Part shown: piece after piece, positions 1 to 5,993 of the stretch
How positions within the stretch are numbered: position 1 is the stretch's first letter
How the letters are laid out: each line of letters opens with the position of its first letter
Origin: JAWLCQ01 sp041687095
GTDB taxonomy: Bacteria; Planctomycetota; Phycisphaerae; SM23-33
Assembly (NCBI GenBank): GCA_041687095.1
Contig: JAWLCQ010000141.1
Location: 1 to 13,235, forward strand
DNA: 13,235 nt
Direction of reading: 5' to 3'
The notes under the pieces: generated by a model
The model's input: the letters and a program-made list of their open reading frames with translations, nothing else
Databases searched by the model: none
What the model was told of the DNA's origin: nothing
Translations under genes and position numbers: made by a program

Positions 1-7
1 GGGAGGT

Positions 8-23
8 GGGGTCAGGAGACCCC
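8..23. repeat. Small GC hairpin, GGGGTC-AGGA-GACCCC
   Basis: This is a perfect 6-bp stem with a 4-base loop, about 110 bases past the stop codon of the minus-strand polyol dehydrogenase. A GGGGCCCC palindrome follows at 49-56. No T tract follows the stem on either strand, so an intrinsic terminator is not supported. It may only reflect the very G-rich composition here. Confidence 0.4.
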
Positions 24-63
24 CGGCGCAGGCGGGTGGGGCGGGGCAGGGGCCCCGGGGCGT

Positions 64-109
64 GGGGGGGGCATGGCTTGGGGCGCGGGGGGGGGCATGG
101 CTTGGGGCG
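64..109. repeat. G-rich direct repeat, two copies
   Basis: A run of 8 or 9 G followed by CATGGCTTGGGGCG occurs at 64-85 and again at 87-109, one base apart. The region 1-131 is otherwise a G-rich stretch without a convincing gene. It lies directly downstream of the minus-strand polyol dehydrogenase stop at 132-134. No function can be assigned. Confidence 0.7.
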
Positions 110-131
110 GCACTGGAGGGCAGGCGGGCTG

Positions 132-1643
132 CTACCCCCGGTCCGGGAGTTCGCGAAGCGCCTGCCACGTGAGGTCGATCAGCGTCTGGCGGTGCGGGTC
201 GGCGGGCTCGCCCCACAGCGCCCGCAGAACGCTCGCGAGGGTGTCGCGGGTGAGGTCCTCCACCCGCGAGGGCAGCCCCACCGGGGCGGTGGGCGATTCC
301 TCGCGGTGCTGCACCAGGTATCGCACGCCCGCCGCCGCTCCCAGGGCCAGGCGGTGCGGATCCACACCGGCGTCGAGGGCGCGGCGCATGGTCCCGAACA
401 GCCGGTCGTCCCAGCCGAGCTTGCGGATGGGGTCGCGGCAGATCCGCTCGGTGCGGTCGTTAAGGTACGGGTTGGTCATGCGGACGAGGAGGTCGGCGGC
501 GTAGGCCTCGTACCCGTCGGGCGTGAACAGCGGGTCGTGCAGGTGGGCGTGGCGGTGCAGCATCGCCGGGCGTGACTCGTCCAGAAACGCCCCCCGCGCC
601 GTCCCCATCACCCACGCGTCGCCCCCCGCGGCCGCGATCGTCGGATGGCCCCGATACGCCGCGAGATACCCGATCAGCGCGTGGATGGCGTTGTGCCCGT
701 AGAGCTTGGCCTCCTCGAAGGGCAACAGGTCGTCCTTCTCGATGAAGACGTCGATCCCCCGCCGATACCCCGCCAACTCCACGCGGGACACGAGGATGCG
801 GTTGAACTCCTCCACCAGCACCGCCCGAGCGATCCCCGGGGCAAGCGGGGCGAGGTCCAGGCGCTGCATCTCCTCGGGATCGGAGATCACGCCACTCATC
901 TTCCCGATGACCGTGTTCAATGCCTGGACATTGCGGATTGCGGATTGCGGATTGCGGATTTCCGCATGCGAGCCACAGGGGGAGTTCGAGGAACTCGCCC
1001 CGGAAAAGGGGACTGGCTCCGCAGGGGCATACTTCTCGCCCCGGAGGTGCCTGTCCCCTTTTTCGAGGCCGCCCGCGGGAGAAGCGGAGTTCACCGCGGA
1101 GGGCGCAGAGACCGCAGAGGAAGAAGGTTTCTGTGCGCTGCCGTCTTCTCCCTGCGTGCTCTGCGATCTCTGCGGTGAAACGCGCCCTCCGGACGCCGCC
1201 GCGATCGCGTCGATCAGGAGTTCCGCGGCGTGGTTGTGGTTCTCGGCGGCGTAGAGGACGGTGGGCCGGTCCGGGTCCTTGCGTTGGGAGAGGCCCTTGG
1301 CGAGGAGGGCTGCGACGCTGCTGTCCCCACCGGCGGTGTAGATGGCGACGCTGGGCAGGCAGGTGGCGAGTTCATCGCTTTCGGCGATGGCGGACAGCAG
1401 GGCGGCCCGGTCAGCATCGTCGCGCGGGTTGAGCACCTCCACGCCCTCGATGCGGACGCGGTCGATCCCGTCGGGGCGAGCGATGTTGACCGTGTACGCC
1501 CCTCCCCCACCGCGCACGGCCGCCACCAGCGCAGGGTCCACCTCCGCGACGACGAACCGCGCGAAGTTCCCCGACCGCTGCGCCTCGTAGAGGAACAGCC
1601 CGCTCTGGATGGGTCCGAAACCGAACCCGACGTATGTCTTCAC
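132..1643 (-). CDS. Mannitol-1-phosphate 5-dehydrogenase-like polyol dehydrogenase with a repeat-derived insertion
   Basis: The protein has 503 residues and starts at GTG, whose G is the last base of the E1 stop codon (TAGTG), so the two genes are probably translationally coupled. The N-terminus has a glycine-rich nucleotide-binding start (GFGFGPIQSG, residues 7-16). The C-terminal half has the KxxxxNxxH signature of polyol-specific long-chain dehydrogenases (K313, N318, H321 in KLYGHNAIH). The N-T-V-I-G-K-M segment (243-249) also fits the family. These enzymes oxidise a hexitol or hexitol phosphate with NAD; mannitol 1-phosphate to fructose 6-phosphate is the best-known reaction. The substrate here is not proven. 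Residues about 154-238 are foreign to the family: they translate three kinds of repeat (GCGGATT heptamers, an AAAAGGGGAC hairpin and inverted CGCAGAG nonamers). Without them the protein would be about 418 residues. The frame is kept, but activity is uncertain. It is last in the minus-strand group. Confidence 0.8.
   Translation of the reverse strand: MKTYVGFGFGPIQSGLFLYEAQRSGNFARFVVAEVDPALVAAVRGGGGAYTVNIARPDGIDRVRIEGVEVLNPRDDADRAALLSAIAESDELATCLPSVAIYTAGGDSSVAALLAKGLSQRKDPDRPTVLYAAENHNHAAELLIDAIAAASGGRVSPQRSQSTQGEDGSAQKPSSSAVSAPSAVNSASPAGGLEKGDRHLRGEKYAPAEPVPFSGASSSNSPCGSHAEIRNPQSAIRNVQALNTVIGKMSGVISDPEEMQRLDLAPLAPGIARAVLVEEFNRILVSRVELAGYRRGIDVFIEKDDLLPFEEAKLYGHNAIHALIGYLAAYRGHPTIAAAGGDAWVMGTARGAFLDESRPAMLHRHAHLHDPLFTPDGYEAYAADLLVRMTNPYLNDRTERICRDPIRKLGWDDRLFGTMRRALDAGVDPHRLALGAAAGVRYLVQHREESPTAPVGLPSRVEDLTRDTLASVLRALWGEPADPHRQTLIDLTWQALRELPDRG
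933..960. repeat. Tandem heptamer GCGGATT, four copies, inside a gene
   Basis: Four exact GCGGATT units lie head to tail. On the minus strand they encode part of the NPQSAIRN stretch of the polyol dehydrogenase. No inverted partner arm is seen nearby. This is the left edge of a composite insertion at about 930-1184. Peptides of the NPQSAIRN type are familiar from intergenic repeats of planctomycete and verrucomicrobial genomes (recalled, not searched). Confidence 0.9.
1003..1064. repeat. Inverted repeat with AAAAGGGGAC arms, inside a gene
   Basis: GAAAAGGGGAC at 1003-1013 faces GTCCCCTTTTTC at 1053-1064, with further imperfect pairing inside (GGCTCC against GGTGCC). A separate small hairpin, GAGTTC-GAG-GAACTC, lies beside it at 982-996. 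Both are within the coding frame of the minus-strand polyol dehydrogenase and form the middle part of its insertion. Confidence 0.85.
1095..1174. repeat. Inverted pair of CGCAGAG-type nonamer arrays, inside a gene
   Basis: The left arm has three 9-base units, CGCGGAGGG, CGCAGAGAC and CGCAGAGGA (1095-1121), preceded by TTCAC. The right arm (about 1148-1174) read on the other strand gives CGCAGAGAT, CGCAGAGCA and CGCAGGGAG, again preceded by TTCAC (in 1175-1179). The arms can fold around a core of about 26 bases. A nine-base period equals three codons, so the array adds residues without shifting frame. Sister arrays lie at 6265-6291 and 10765-10800. Confidence 0.9.
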
Positions 1644-4120
1644 TAGATGCCTTCTCTGCTCCGCCGCAGCAGGTCCTCGTTGTCGCATCTCCGCGTAGGC
1701 GTGTAGCCCTGAAGCGGGAGGATGTGCTCGTGGACGGCGTCGATGAGGTCGCAGGGGTAGGGGAAGAAGGCGTCCTCGACCTCGTCGGCGGGGGTGATCC
1801 AGTTGCGGGCGCCCACCACCACCGGGGGCGCGTCGAGGTCGTCGAAGGCCAGTTGGGTGATCTTGGCGGCCAGGGTCTGCAGGGCGCTGCCGCGCTCGCA
1901 GGCGTCGCTGGCCAGGAGGATCTTGCGGGTCTTTCGCACGCTCGCGAGGACCTTGTCGTAGTTGAAGGGCACGATCGAGCGGGCGTCGATGAGTTCGCAG
2001 GAGATCCCGTACTTCGCATCGAGTTCCTGGGCGGCCTCCATGGCGCGGTAGAGGGTGGCCCCGACGGTGAGGATCGTCAGGTCCTTGCCCTCCTTCTTCA
2101 CGTCGGGCTCCCCGATGGGGATCTCGTAGCGTCCCTCGGGCACGCCCCCGGGGTGGAACAGCTCGGGCTGGTCGTAGATCCGCTGCGACTCGAAGAAGAT
2201 CACCGGGTCCGTCCCCAGCAGGGCGGAGTACATCAGGCCCTTGGCGTCGTAGGGGGTGGCGGGGAAGACGACCTTCAGGCCGGGAACGTGGGCGACGATG
2301 CTCGTCCAGTCCTGCGAGTGCTGCGCCCCGTACTTGCTGCCCACCGACACGCGGAGGACGACGGGCATCTTCAGCAGCCCGCCCGACATGCTCTGCCACT
2401 TGGAGAGCTGGTTGAAGATCTCGTCGCCCGCCCGGCCCATGAAGTCGCAGTACATGAGTTCGGCGATGACGCGCCCGCCCTCGAGCCCGTACCCGACGGC
2501 GGCACCGGTGATGGCGCCTTCGCTGATGGGCGTGTTGAACAGGCGGTGGTACGGGAGGGCCTCGGTGAGCCCGCGGTAGACGGCGAAGGCCCCGCCCCAG
2601 TCGCGGTTCTCCTCGCCCCAGGCGGCGAGGGTGGCGTCCTCGTAGAAACGGTCGAGGACGGCCTCGAAGATGGCGTCGCGGAACAGGACGCACTTGCTCT
2701 TGGACAGGGGCTTGCCGCTCTCGTCGAGCCCCGACCGCGAGCGCTTGGCGAGGGACTGCACGCGGGGGTTCTCCTCCCGGGTCATCAGAACCTCGGGGGT
2801 GCGGGAGGGGTCCATGGACTCCACCTTCTGGTTGGAGAACATGGTCTGTTCGAGCAGGCAGTAGTGCTTCTTGAGGTCGGCGCGGGGGGAGAGTTCGAGG
2901 TCGATGGCCTTGCGGAAGGCGCGGAGGATGGTGTCCTCGGCGTAGGCGTGGATGTCGTCGATCTCACCGGGCTTGGCGACCTTCGCGTCCACGAGGTTCT
3001 TGGCGAAGGTCACGATGGGGTCGCACTCCCGCCACGCGTCGATCTCGCTCTTCTCGCGGTAGCTGGAGGCGTCGGAGGGCGAGTGCCCGCTGAAGCGGTA
3101 GGTGACGGTGTCCAGCAGGACCGGCCCGTCGCCGCGCTGGAGGATCTCGCGCTTGCGCTTCATGGCGTCGATGACGGCGAGGGGGTTATAGCCATCGACG
3201 CGCTCGGCGTGCATGGACTGCGGGTTCAGGGCCGCCCCGATGCGGGCGACCATCTTGAACCCCATCGTCTCGCCCATCGGCTGACCGCCCATCCCGTAGA
3301 AGTTGTTCACGAAGTTGACGAGGAGCGGCAGGCCCCCTCGGTGCTCGGGGTCCCAGAGTTCCTTGTACTGGTCCATGGTGGCGAGGCACAGGCCTTCCCA
3401 GACGGGCCCGCAGGCGCTGGAGGCGTCCCCGATGTTGCACACGACGATCCCGGGCTTGTGGTTGATCTTCTTGAACAGGGCGGCCCCGACCGAGATGTCG
3501 CCCGATCCGCCGACGATCGCGTTGTTGGGGTACACGCCGAAGGGCGGGAAGAAGGCGTGCATCGACCCGCCCATGCCCTTGTTGAACCCCGCCTCGCGGG
3601 CGAAGATCTCCGCGAGCGCCCCGTAGACCAGGAAGTCGATCGCCAACTGCTTGACGCTCCCGCCGCCCGCGCGGTCCTTCTGCACGATCCGCAGCGCCTC
3701 GCCCCCGAAGTACCCCTCCATGATCGCCATCAGGGCATCGTCAGTGAGCTTCTCGATGGCCGACAGGCCCTTGGCGAGGATCTCCCCGTGCGAGCGGTGC
3801 GACCCGTAAATGTGATCGTCCACGGTCAGGAGGAACGCCTGCCCGACGGCCGCCGACTCCTGCCCGATCGACAGGTGCGCGGGGCCCTTGTGCGAGTACT
3901 CGATGCCCTTGTAGTTCCCGCGGAGCTTGATCTCGTTGAGCATGTCCTCGAAGGAGCGGATGATCTCCATGTCCCGCTGGATCTGCAGGAGTTCGTCCTT
4001 GGAGTAGTTCTTCCGCTCCTCGGCGAGGGTGCGGCTGTACTGGTTGACGGGGATGGGAGCGAACTCGATCGTCCCGCTCTTACGCATCTCGTCAGGAAGG
4101 ATCATCTGGCACTTGGGCAT
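1643..4120 (-). CDS. 2-oxoacid dehydrogenase E1, alpha and beta subunits fused in one chain
   Basis: This 825-residue protein is the thiamine-diphosphate decarboxylase of a 2-oxoacid dehydrogenase complex. It decarboxylates a 2-oxoacid and passes the acyl group to the lipoyl arm of E2. The alpha part (about 40-420) shows GSHRSHG (106-112), GGSMH (184-188) and a thiamine-binding segment from GD (231-232) to NN (272-273, followed by FYGMG). The beta part (about 475-805) shows SEGAITGAAVGYG (533-545), DFMGRAGDEI (559-568), QHSQ (600-603) and a transketolase-type C-terminus. Compared with ordinary E1 alpha it has about 45 extra residues between SHRSHG and GGSMH, and about 10 extra between GD and NN. 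The usual GDG is GDA here. The start is ATG at 4120, preceded by TAGGAG; an upstream in-frame extension to 4189 lacks such a site. Pyruvate, branched-chain and acetoin-type substrates are all possible, and the divergence argues against a confident choice. The partner E2 and E3 genes lie across the divergent promoter region. Confidence 0.9.
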   Translation of the reverse strand: MPKCQMILPDEMRKSGTIEFAPIPVNQYSRTLAEERKNYSKDELLQIQRDMEIIRSFEDMLNEIKLRGNYKGIEYSHKGPAHLSIGQESAAVGQAFLLTVDDHIYGSHRSHGEILAKGLSAIEKLTDDALMAIMEGYFGGEALRIVQKDRAGGGSVKQLAIDFLVYGALAEIFAREAGFNKGMGGSMHAFFPPFGVYPNNAIVGGSGDISVGAALFKKINHKPGIVVCNIGDASSACGPVWEGLCLATMDQYKELWDPEHRGGLPLLVNFVNNFYGMGGQPMGETMGFKMVARIGAALNPQSMHAERVDGYNPLAVIDAMKRKREILQRGDGPVLLDTVTYRFSGHSPSDASSYREKSEIDAWRECDPIVTFAKNLVDAKVAKPGEIDDIHAYAEDTILRAFRKAIDLELSPRADLKKHYCLLEQTMFSNQKVESMDPSRTPEVLMTREENPRVQSLAKRSRSGLDESGKPLSKSKCVLFRDAIFEAVLDRFYEDATLAAWGEENRDWGGAFAVYRGLTEALPYHRLFNTPISEGAITGAAVGYGLEGGRVIAELMYCDFMGRAGDEIFNQLSKWQSMSGGLLKMPVVLRVSVGSKYGAQHSQDWTSIVAHVPGLKVVFPATPYDAKGLMYSALLGTDPVIFFESQRIYDQPELFHPGGVPEGRYEIPIGEPDVKKEGKDLTILTVGATLYRAMEAAQELDAKYGISCELIDARSIVPFNYDKVLASVRKTRKILLASDACERGSALQTLAAKITQLAFDDLDAPPVVVGARNWITPADEVEDAFFPYPCDLIDAVHEHILPLQGYTPTRRCDNEDLLRRSREGI

Positions 4121-4127
4121 CTGTTTA

Positions 4128-4133
4128 CTCCTA
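4128..4133 (-). promoter_or_regulatory. Ribosome binding site of the E1 gene
   Basis: TAGGAG on the minus strand ends seven bases before the ATG at 4118-4120. It decides the start of the E1 gene in favour of MPKCQ rather than the longer in-frame form that begins at 4189. Confidence 0.75.
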
Positions 4134-4210
4134 GAGGCTCTTACTTTGCTGTCTGCTACGAAATCAGTCTCAATTTCCGCCACTGACAAGTATGGCCGAG
4201 CCAGTACATG

Positions 4211-4642
4211 TCAGCTCGCGCGGGAATCCGCCCACCCCAGAGCGACAAGAATCACTCCGATGATTCCAGCGACTACCGCCGACGCCACTCCGACAGGGTG
4301 ATAGGCACAGTTAACAATCATGGTACCGGCGAGCGTCAAGGCTAGGCTCAAGAGTCCTCCGCCTGAAATCTCCATGATCTTGTGTGAACGCTTTGTTACT
4401 CCACGACCAGCTGTCAACGACCGTCCTGCCTGTTCCACGTGTCCCTTCAGTACGTTCTCAGCACCATCCTGCCTGGCAGCGTCAAATGCCCTTCGAACAA
4501 GCTGGGACGAATGAGCTTTGAGCCAACGAGTCATTTCATCGCGAGCTTCTTGGGATATGCGGCATACATCAACTCCGGGCAGCTGATTGATGGCGTCATC
4601 AATGTCCTTGCTCATCCTTTGAACAACGTCGGAGACCTGCAT
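4211..4642 (-). CDS. Small protein of unknown function with two membrane helices
   Basis: The protein has 143 residues. ATG at 4642 is preferred because AAGGAG sits six bases upstream; a GTG 18 bases earlier in frame would place that site inside the gene. Residues 1-90 look soluble and helical, rich in charged residues. Two hydrophobic segments follow, at about 95-113 and 117-137, ending in a short ADSRAS tail. This suggests a membrane hairpin with its bulk on the cytoplasmic side. No family was recognised. It lies between the DeoR gene and the E1 gene on the same strand, 90 bases before E1. Its base composition is visibly less GC-rich than its neighbours, with mixed third-position use, which may mean a recent arrival. 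A link to the enzyme complex is not supported by anything but position. Confidence 0.7.
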   Translation of the reverse strand: MQVSDVVQRMSKDIDDAINQLPGVDVCRISQEARDEMTRWLKAHSSQLVRRAFDAARQDGAENVLKGHVEQAGRSLTAGRGVTKRSHKIMEISGGGLLSLALTLAGTMIVNCAYHPVGVASAVVAGIIGVILVALGWADSRAS

Positions 4643-4648
4643 GGCGTT

Positions 4649-4654
4649 CTCCTT
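4649..4654 (-). promoter_or_regulatory. Ribosome binding site of the small membrane-protein gene
   Basis: AAGGAG on the minus strand lies six bases before the ATG at 4640-4642. It selects this ATG over the GTG at 4660. Confidence 0.75.
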
Positions 4655-4825
4655 CGCCACAGGAATGCAGTTCGTACTGCACAGTTAGCGACACCTCACA
4701 TGCCACAAGATCTTCTCCGACAGCAGGCGGGAGAACACCATTCCGCCACTGGAGTTCGCCTACAACCACAAAACGCTTCTATCTCACTACTCGCGAAGAT
4801 ACCCAATAGACCTTCTTCCTGCCCT

Positions 4826-4846
4826 CAACTCCGCACTGCTCACTGC
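4826..4846. repeat. Heptamer array GCAGTGA type, overlapping the DeoR stop codon
   Basis: Read on the minus strand the units are GCAGTGA, GCAGTGC and GGAGTTG, followed by an AGGGCAG-GAAGAAGG tail reaching about 4811. The TGA of the first unit (4840-4842) is the stop codon of the DeoR gene. No inverted second arm was found. The rest of the gap, 4643-4825, shows no other structure that I can recognise. Confidence 0.6.
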
Positions 4847-5631
4847 CGATCCTGCTCTGTTCCTCCAAGAGGAGCCGGGAAGATCACGTCGATTCCCTGC
4901 GACTCGAAGTACGCCGCCCACTCGGGCAGTGGGGGGCGGTCGGTGACGACCACCGAGACCGCCTCCATGGCCACGATGCGGAAGAGGCTGGGGGCGAGGA
5001 ACTTCGTGTGGTCGGCGAGCAGGACCGTCCGGCGGCTGTTCCGCACCGCCAGCCCGTGCAGGTGGGCGCTCTCCAGGTCGCTGGCGGCGAGCCCGAACTC
5101 GCGACTGAGCCCGTCGCACCCGATGAAGGCGACGTACCCGCGCAACTGCTCCAGCGCCGCCGTCGCCATCGGGCCCACCGTGTCCATGCGGTCCGGGCGG
5201 TACTGCCCGCCCAGCAGGATGACCTTCAGGCCCGGAGCGTCCAGCTCCAGAGCCAGGCGGGCGGAGTTCACGATGACCGACACGTTCCTCCGGCTCTTGA
5301 GGTAGCGAGCCATCTGGAAGCACGTCGAACCCGAGTCCACGAAGATCTGCTCGTCATCCGTCACCAGCGACGCCGCAAGGGCCCCGATGACGGCCTTCGC
5401 CTCGGTCTCGCGGGAGGCCTTGGAGCGGAAGGAGAACTCCCGCTTGTGCGGCAAGGCCGCCCCACCGTACACCAACTCCACCTCGCCCGCGTCCGACAGG
5501 ACCTTCAGGTCCCGCCGGATCGTGGCCTCCGACACGTCCAACTCCTTCGCCAGCTCGCGCACGCTCACCCGGCCGGTCTCGTAGACCTTCTCCCGGATGT
5601 AGTCCCCGCGATGCTGGGTTGCACTGCTCAT
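4840..5631 (-). CDS. DeoR-family transcriptional regulator
   Basis: The 263-residue length is typical of the family. The N-terminus carries the DeoR winged helix-turn-helix (about 9-60), with RVSVRELAKELDVSEATIRR (21-40) as the recognition segment. It is followed by the usual VYGGAALP hinge and a sugar-phosphate-sensing C-terminal domain (about 80-240) with VDSGST and LLADHTKF motifs. Such proteins are mostly repressors of sugar or polyol catabolic genes, released by a phosphorylated intermediate. It reads away from the E2 gene and towards the E1 group, so it is well placed to control both arms and itself. The start ATG at 5631 has no clear Shine-Dalgarno sequence. The last codons and the stop come from a heptamer repeat, so the C-terminus (GGTEQDRQ) may not be ancestral. 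The effector is unknown. Confidence 0.9.
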   Translation of the reverse strand: MSSATQHRGDYIREKVYETGRVSVRELAKELDVSEATIRRDLKVLSDAGEVELVYGGAALPHKREFSFRSKASRETEAKAVIGALAASLVTDDEQIFVDSGSTCFQMARYLKSRRNVSVIVNSARLALELDAPGLKVILLGGQYRPDRMDTVGPMATAALEQLRGYVAFIGCDGLSREFGLAASDLESAHLHGLAVRNSRRTVLLADHTKFLAPSLFRIVAMEAVSVVVTDRPPLPEWAAYFESQGIDVIFPAPLGGTEQDRQ

Positions 5632-5639
5632 GTCGATAT

Positions 5640-5668
5640 ATCAAACACGAATCCAGCACAAAGTTCAA
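5640..5668 (-). promoter_or_regulatory. Candidate promoter of the DeoR gene, perhaps with almost no leader
   Basis: On the minus strand TTGAAC (5663-5668) and TTTGAT (5640-5645) are 17 bases apart. The second box ends only eight bases before the ATG at 5631, so transcription would start at or within a few bases of it. This fits the missing Shine-Dalgarno sequence. The match to the standard sigma-70 consensus is moderate and promoters of this lineage are poorly known to me. Confidence 0.3.
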
Positions 5669-5672
5669 CAGA

Positions 5673-5686
5673 AAAATGCGCATTTT
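5673..5686. promoter_or_regulatory. Perfect 14-bp palindrome, candidate DeoR operator
   Basis: AAAATGCGCATTTT is a perfect palindrome in an AT-rich pocket of an otherwise GC-rich region. It lies 41 bases upstream of the DeoR start and directly behind the candidate promoters in both directions. This is a natural place for an autoregulator's site. Nearby extra symmetries are CTTTCGT (5714-5720) facing ACGAAAG (5745-5751), and GCACAAA in direct repeat (5656-5662 and 5733-5739). Confidence 0.45.
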
Positions 5687-5688
5687 GA

Positions 5689-5717
5689 TTGACTGTTTGC
5701 ACATTGCTTGATACTTT
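5689..5717 (+). promoter_or_regulatory. Weak candidate promoter towards the E2 group
   Basis: TTGACT (5689-5694) could act as a -35 box, with GATACT (5710-5715, spacing 15) or TACTTT (5712-5717, spacing 17) as the -10 box. Both are weak. If used, the message would carry a leader of about 270 bases containing both arms of the heptamer repeat at 5751-5963. Confidence 0.25.
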
Positions 5718-5750
5718 CGTGGCGTAGTTGGTGCACAAATGACAACGAAA

Positions 5751-5963
5751 GGCACTAGGGACTAGGCAATAGGCACTAGGAGAGAAGGCACTAGGGACCA
5801 GGCAATAGGCACTAAGAAAGAGGACAGCGTCATCACCAAGGGTTCCAATCGGGTCCAGACCGTCGTGCCCAGGATCGCCCAACTGGTGAGCCCTAGTGCC
5901 TAGTCCCTATTGCCTACTGCCTCTTCTCCTTCCCCTAGTCCCTAGTGCCTAGTCCCTATTGCC
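5751..5963. repeat. Long inverted repeat of heptamer arrays (GGCACTA family) in the divergent control region
   Basis: The left arm has two blocks of four heptamers (GGCACTA, GGGACTA, GGCAATA, GGCACTA) at 5751-5778 and 5787-5814, split by GGAGAGAA. The right arm has the same kind of units in reverse orientation at 5894-5921 and 5936-5963, split by a pyrimidine-rich 14-mer. The core, about 5824-5893, is unique sequence without a complete gene. This repeat fills most of the 362-base gap 5632-5993. A 6-bp hairpin, CTCTGC-CA-GCAGAG, sits at 5963-5976, just before the E2 ribosome binding site. In RNA the arms could fold into a long hairpin in the E2 leader. Confidence 0.9.
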
Positions 5964-5993
5964 TCTGCCAGCAGAGCGGAAGGTGGACAAACC

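Noticed and set aside
8..23. GC hairpin as terminator of the minus-strand group
   Set aside because: It lacks a T tract on the downstream side and is 110 bases past the stop in generally G-rich sequence.
933..960. GCGGATT tandem as a CRISPR array
   Set aside because: The units are 7 bases, adjacent, and without spacers; no cas gene is present.
1644..2693. Upstream extension of the polyol dehydrogenase frame into E1
   Set aside because: This part runs in another frame through E1 and is arginine- and proline-rich. The GTG overlapping the E1 stop is where family similarity begins.
1634..4186. Very long plus-strand open frame opposite the E1 gene
   Set aside because: It is a mirror of E1 produced by strong GC bias at third positions. 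Its translation is valine-, glycine- and aspartate-rich, with no motifs, while the minus strand has full E1 motifs.
4121..4210. A promoter between the small membrane-protein gene and E1 (TTGTCA-17-TGATTT)
   Set aside because: The -10 box matches poorly, so co-transcription from upstream is just as likely.
5824..5900. Short codon-like stretch in the core of the divergent gap (ITKGSNRVQTVVPRIAQLV)
   Set aside because: It looks coding in base choice but has no start codon with a ribosome binding site, and stops close in the repeat arms. It could be a gene remnant, but support is too thin.
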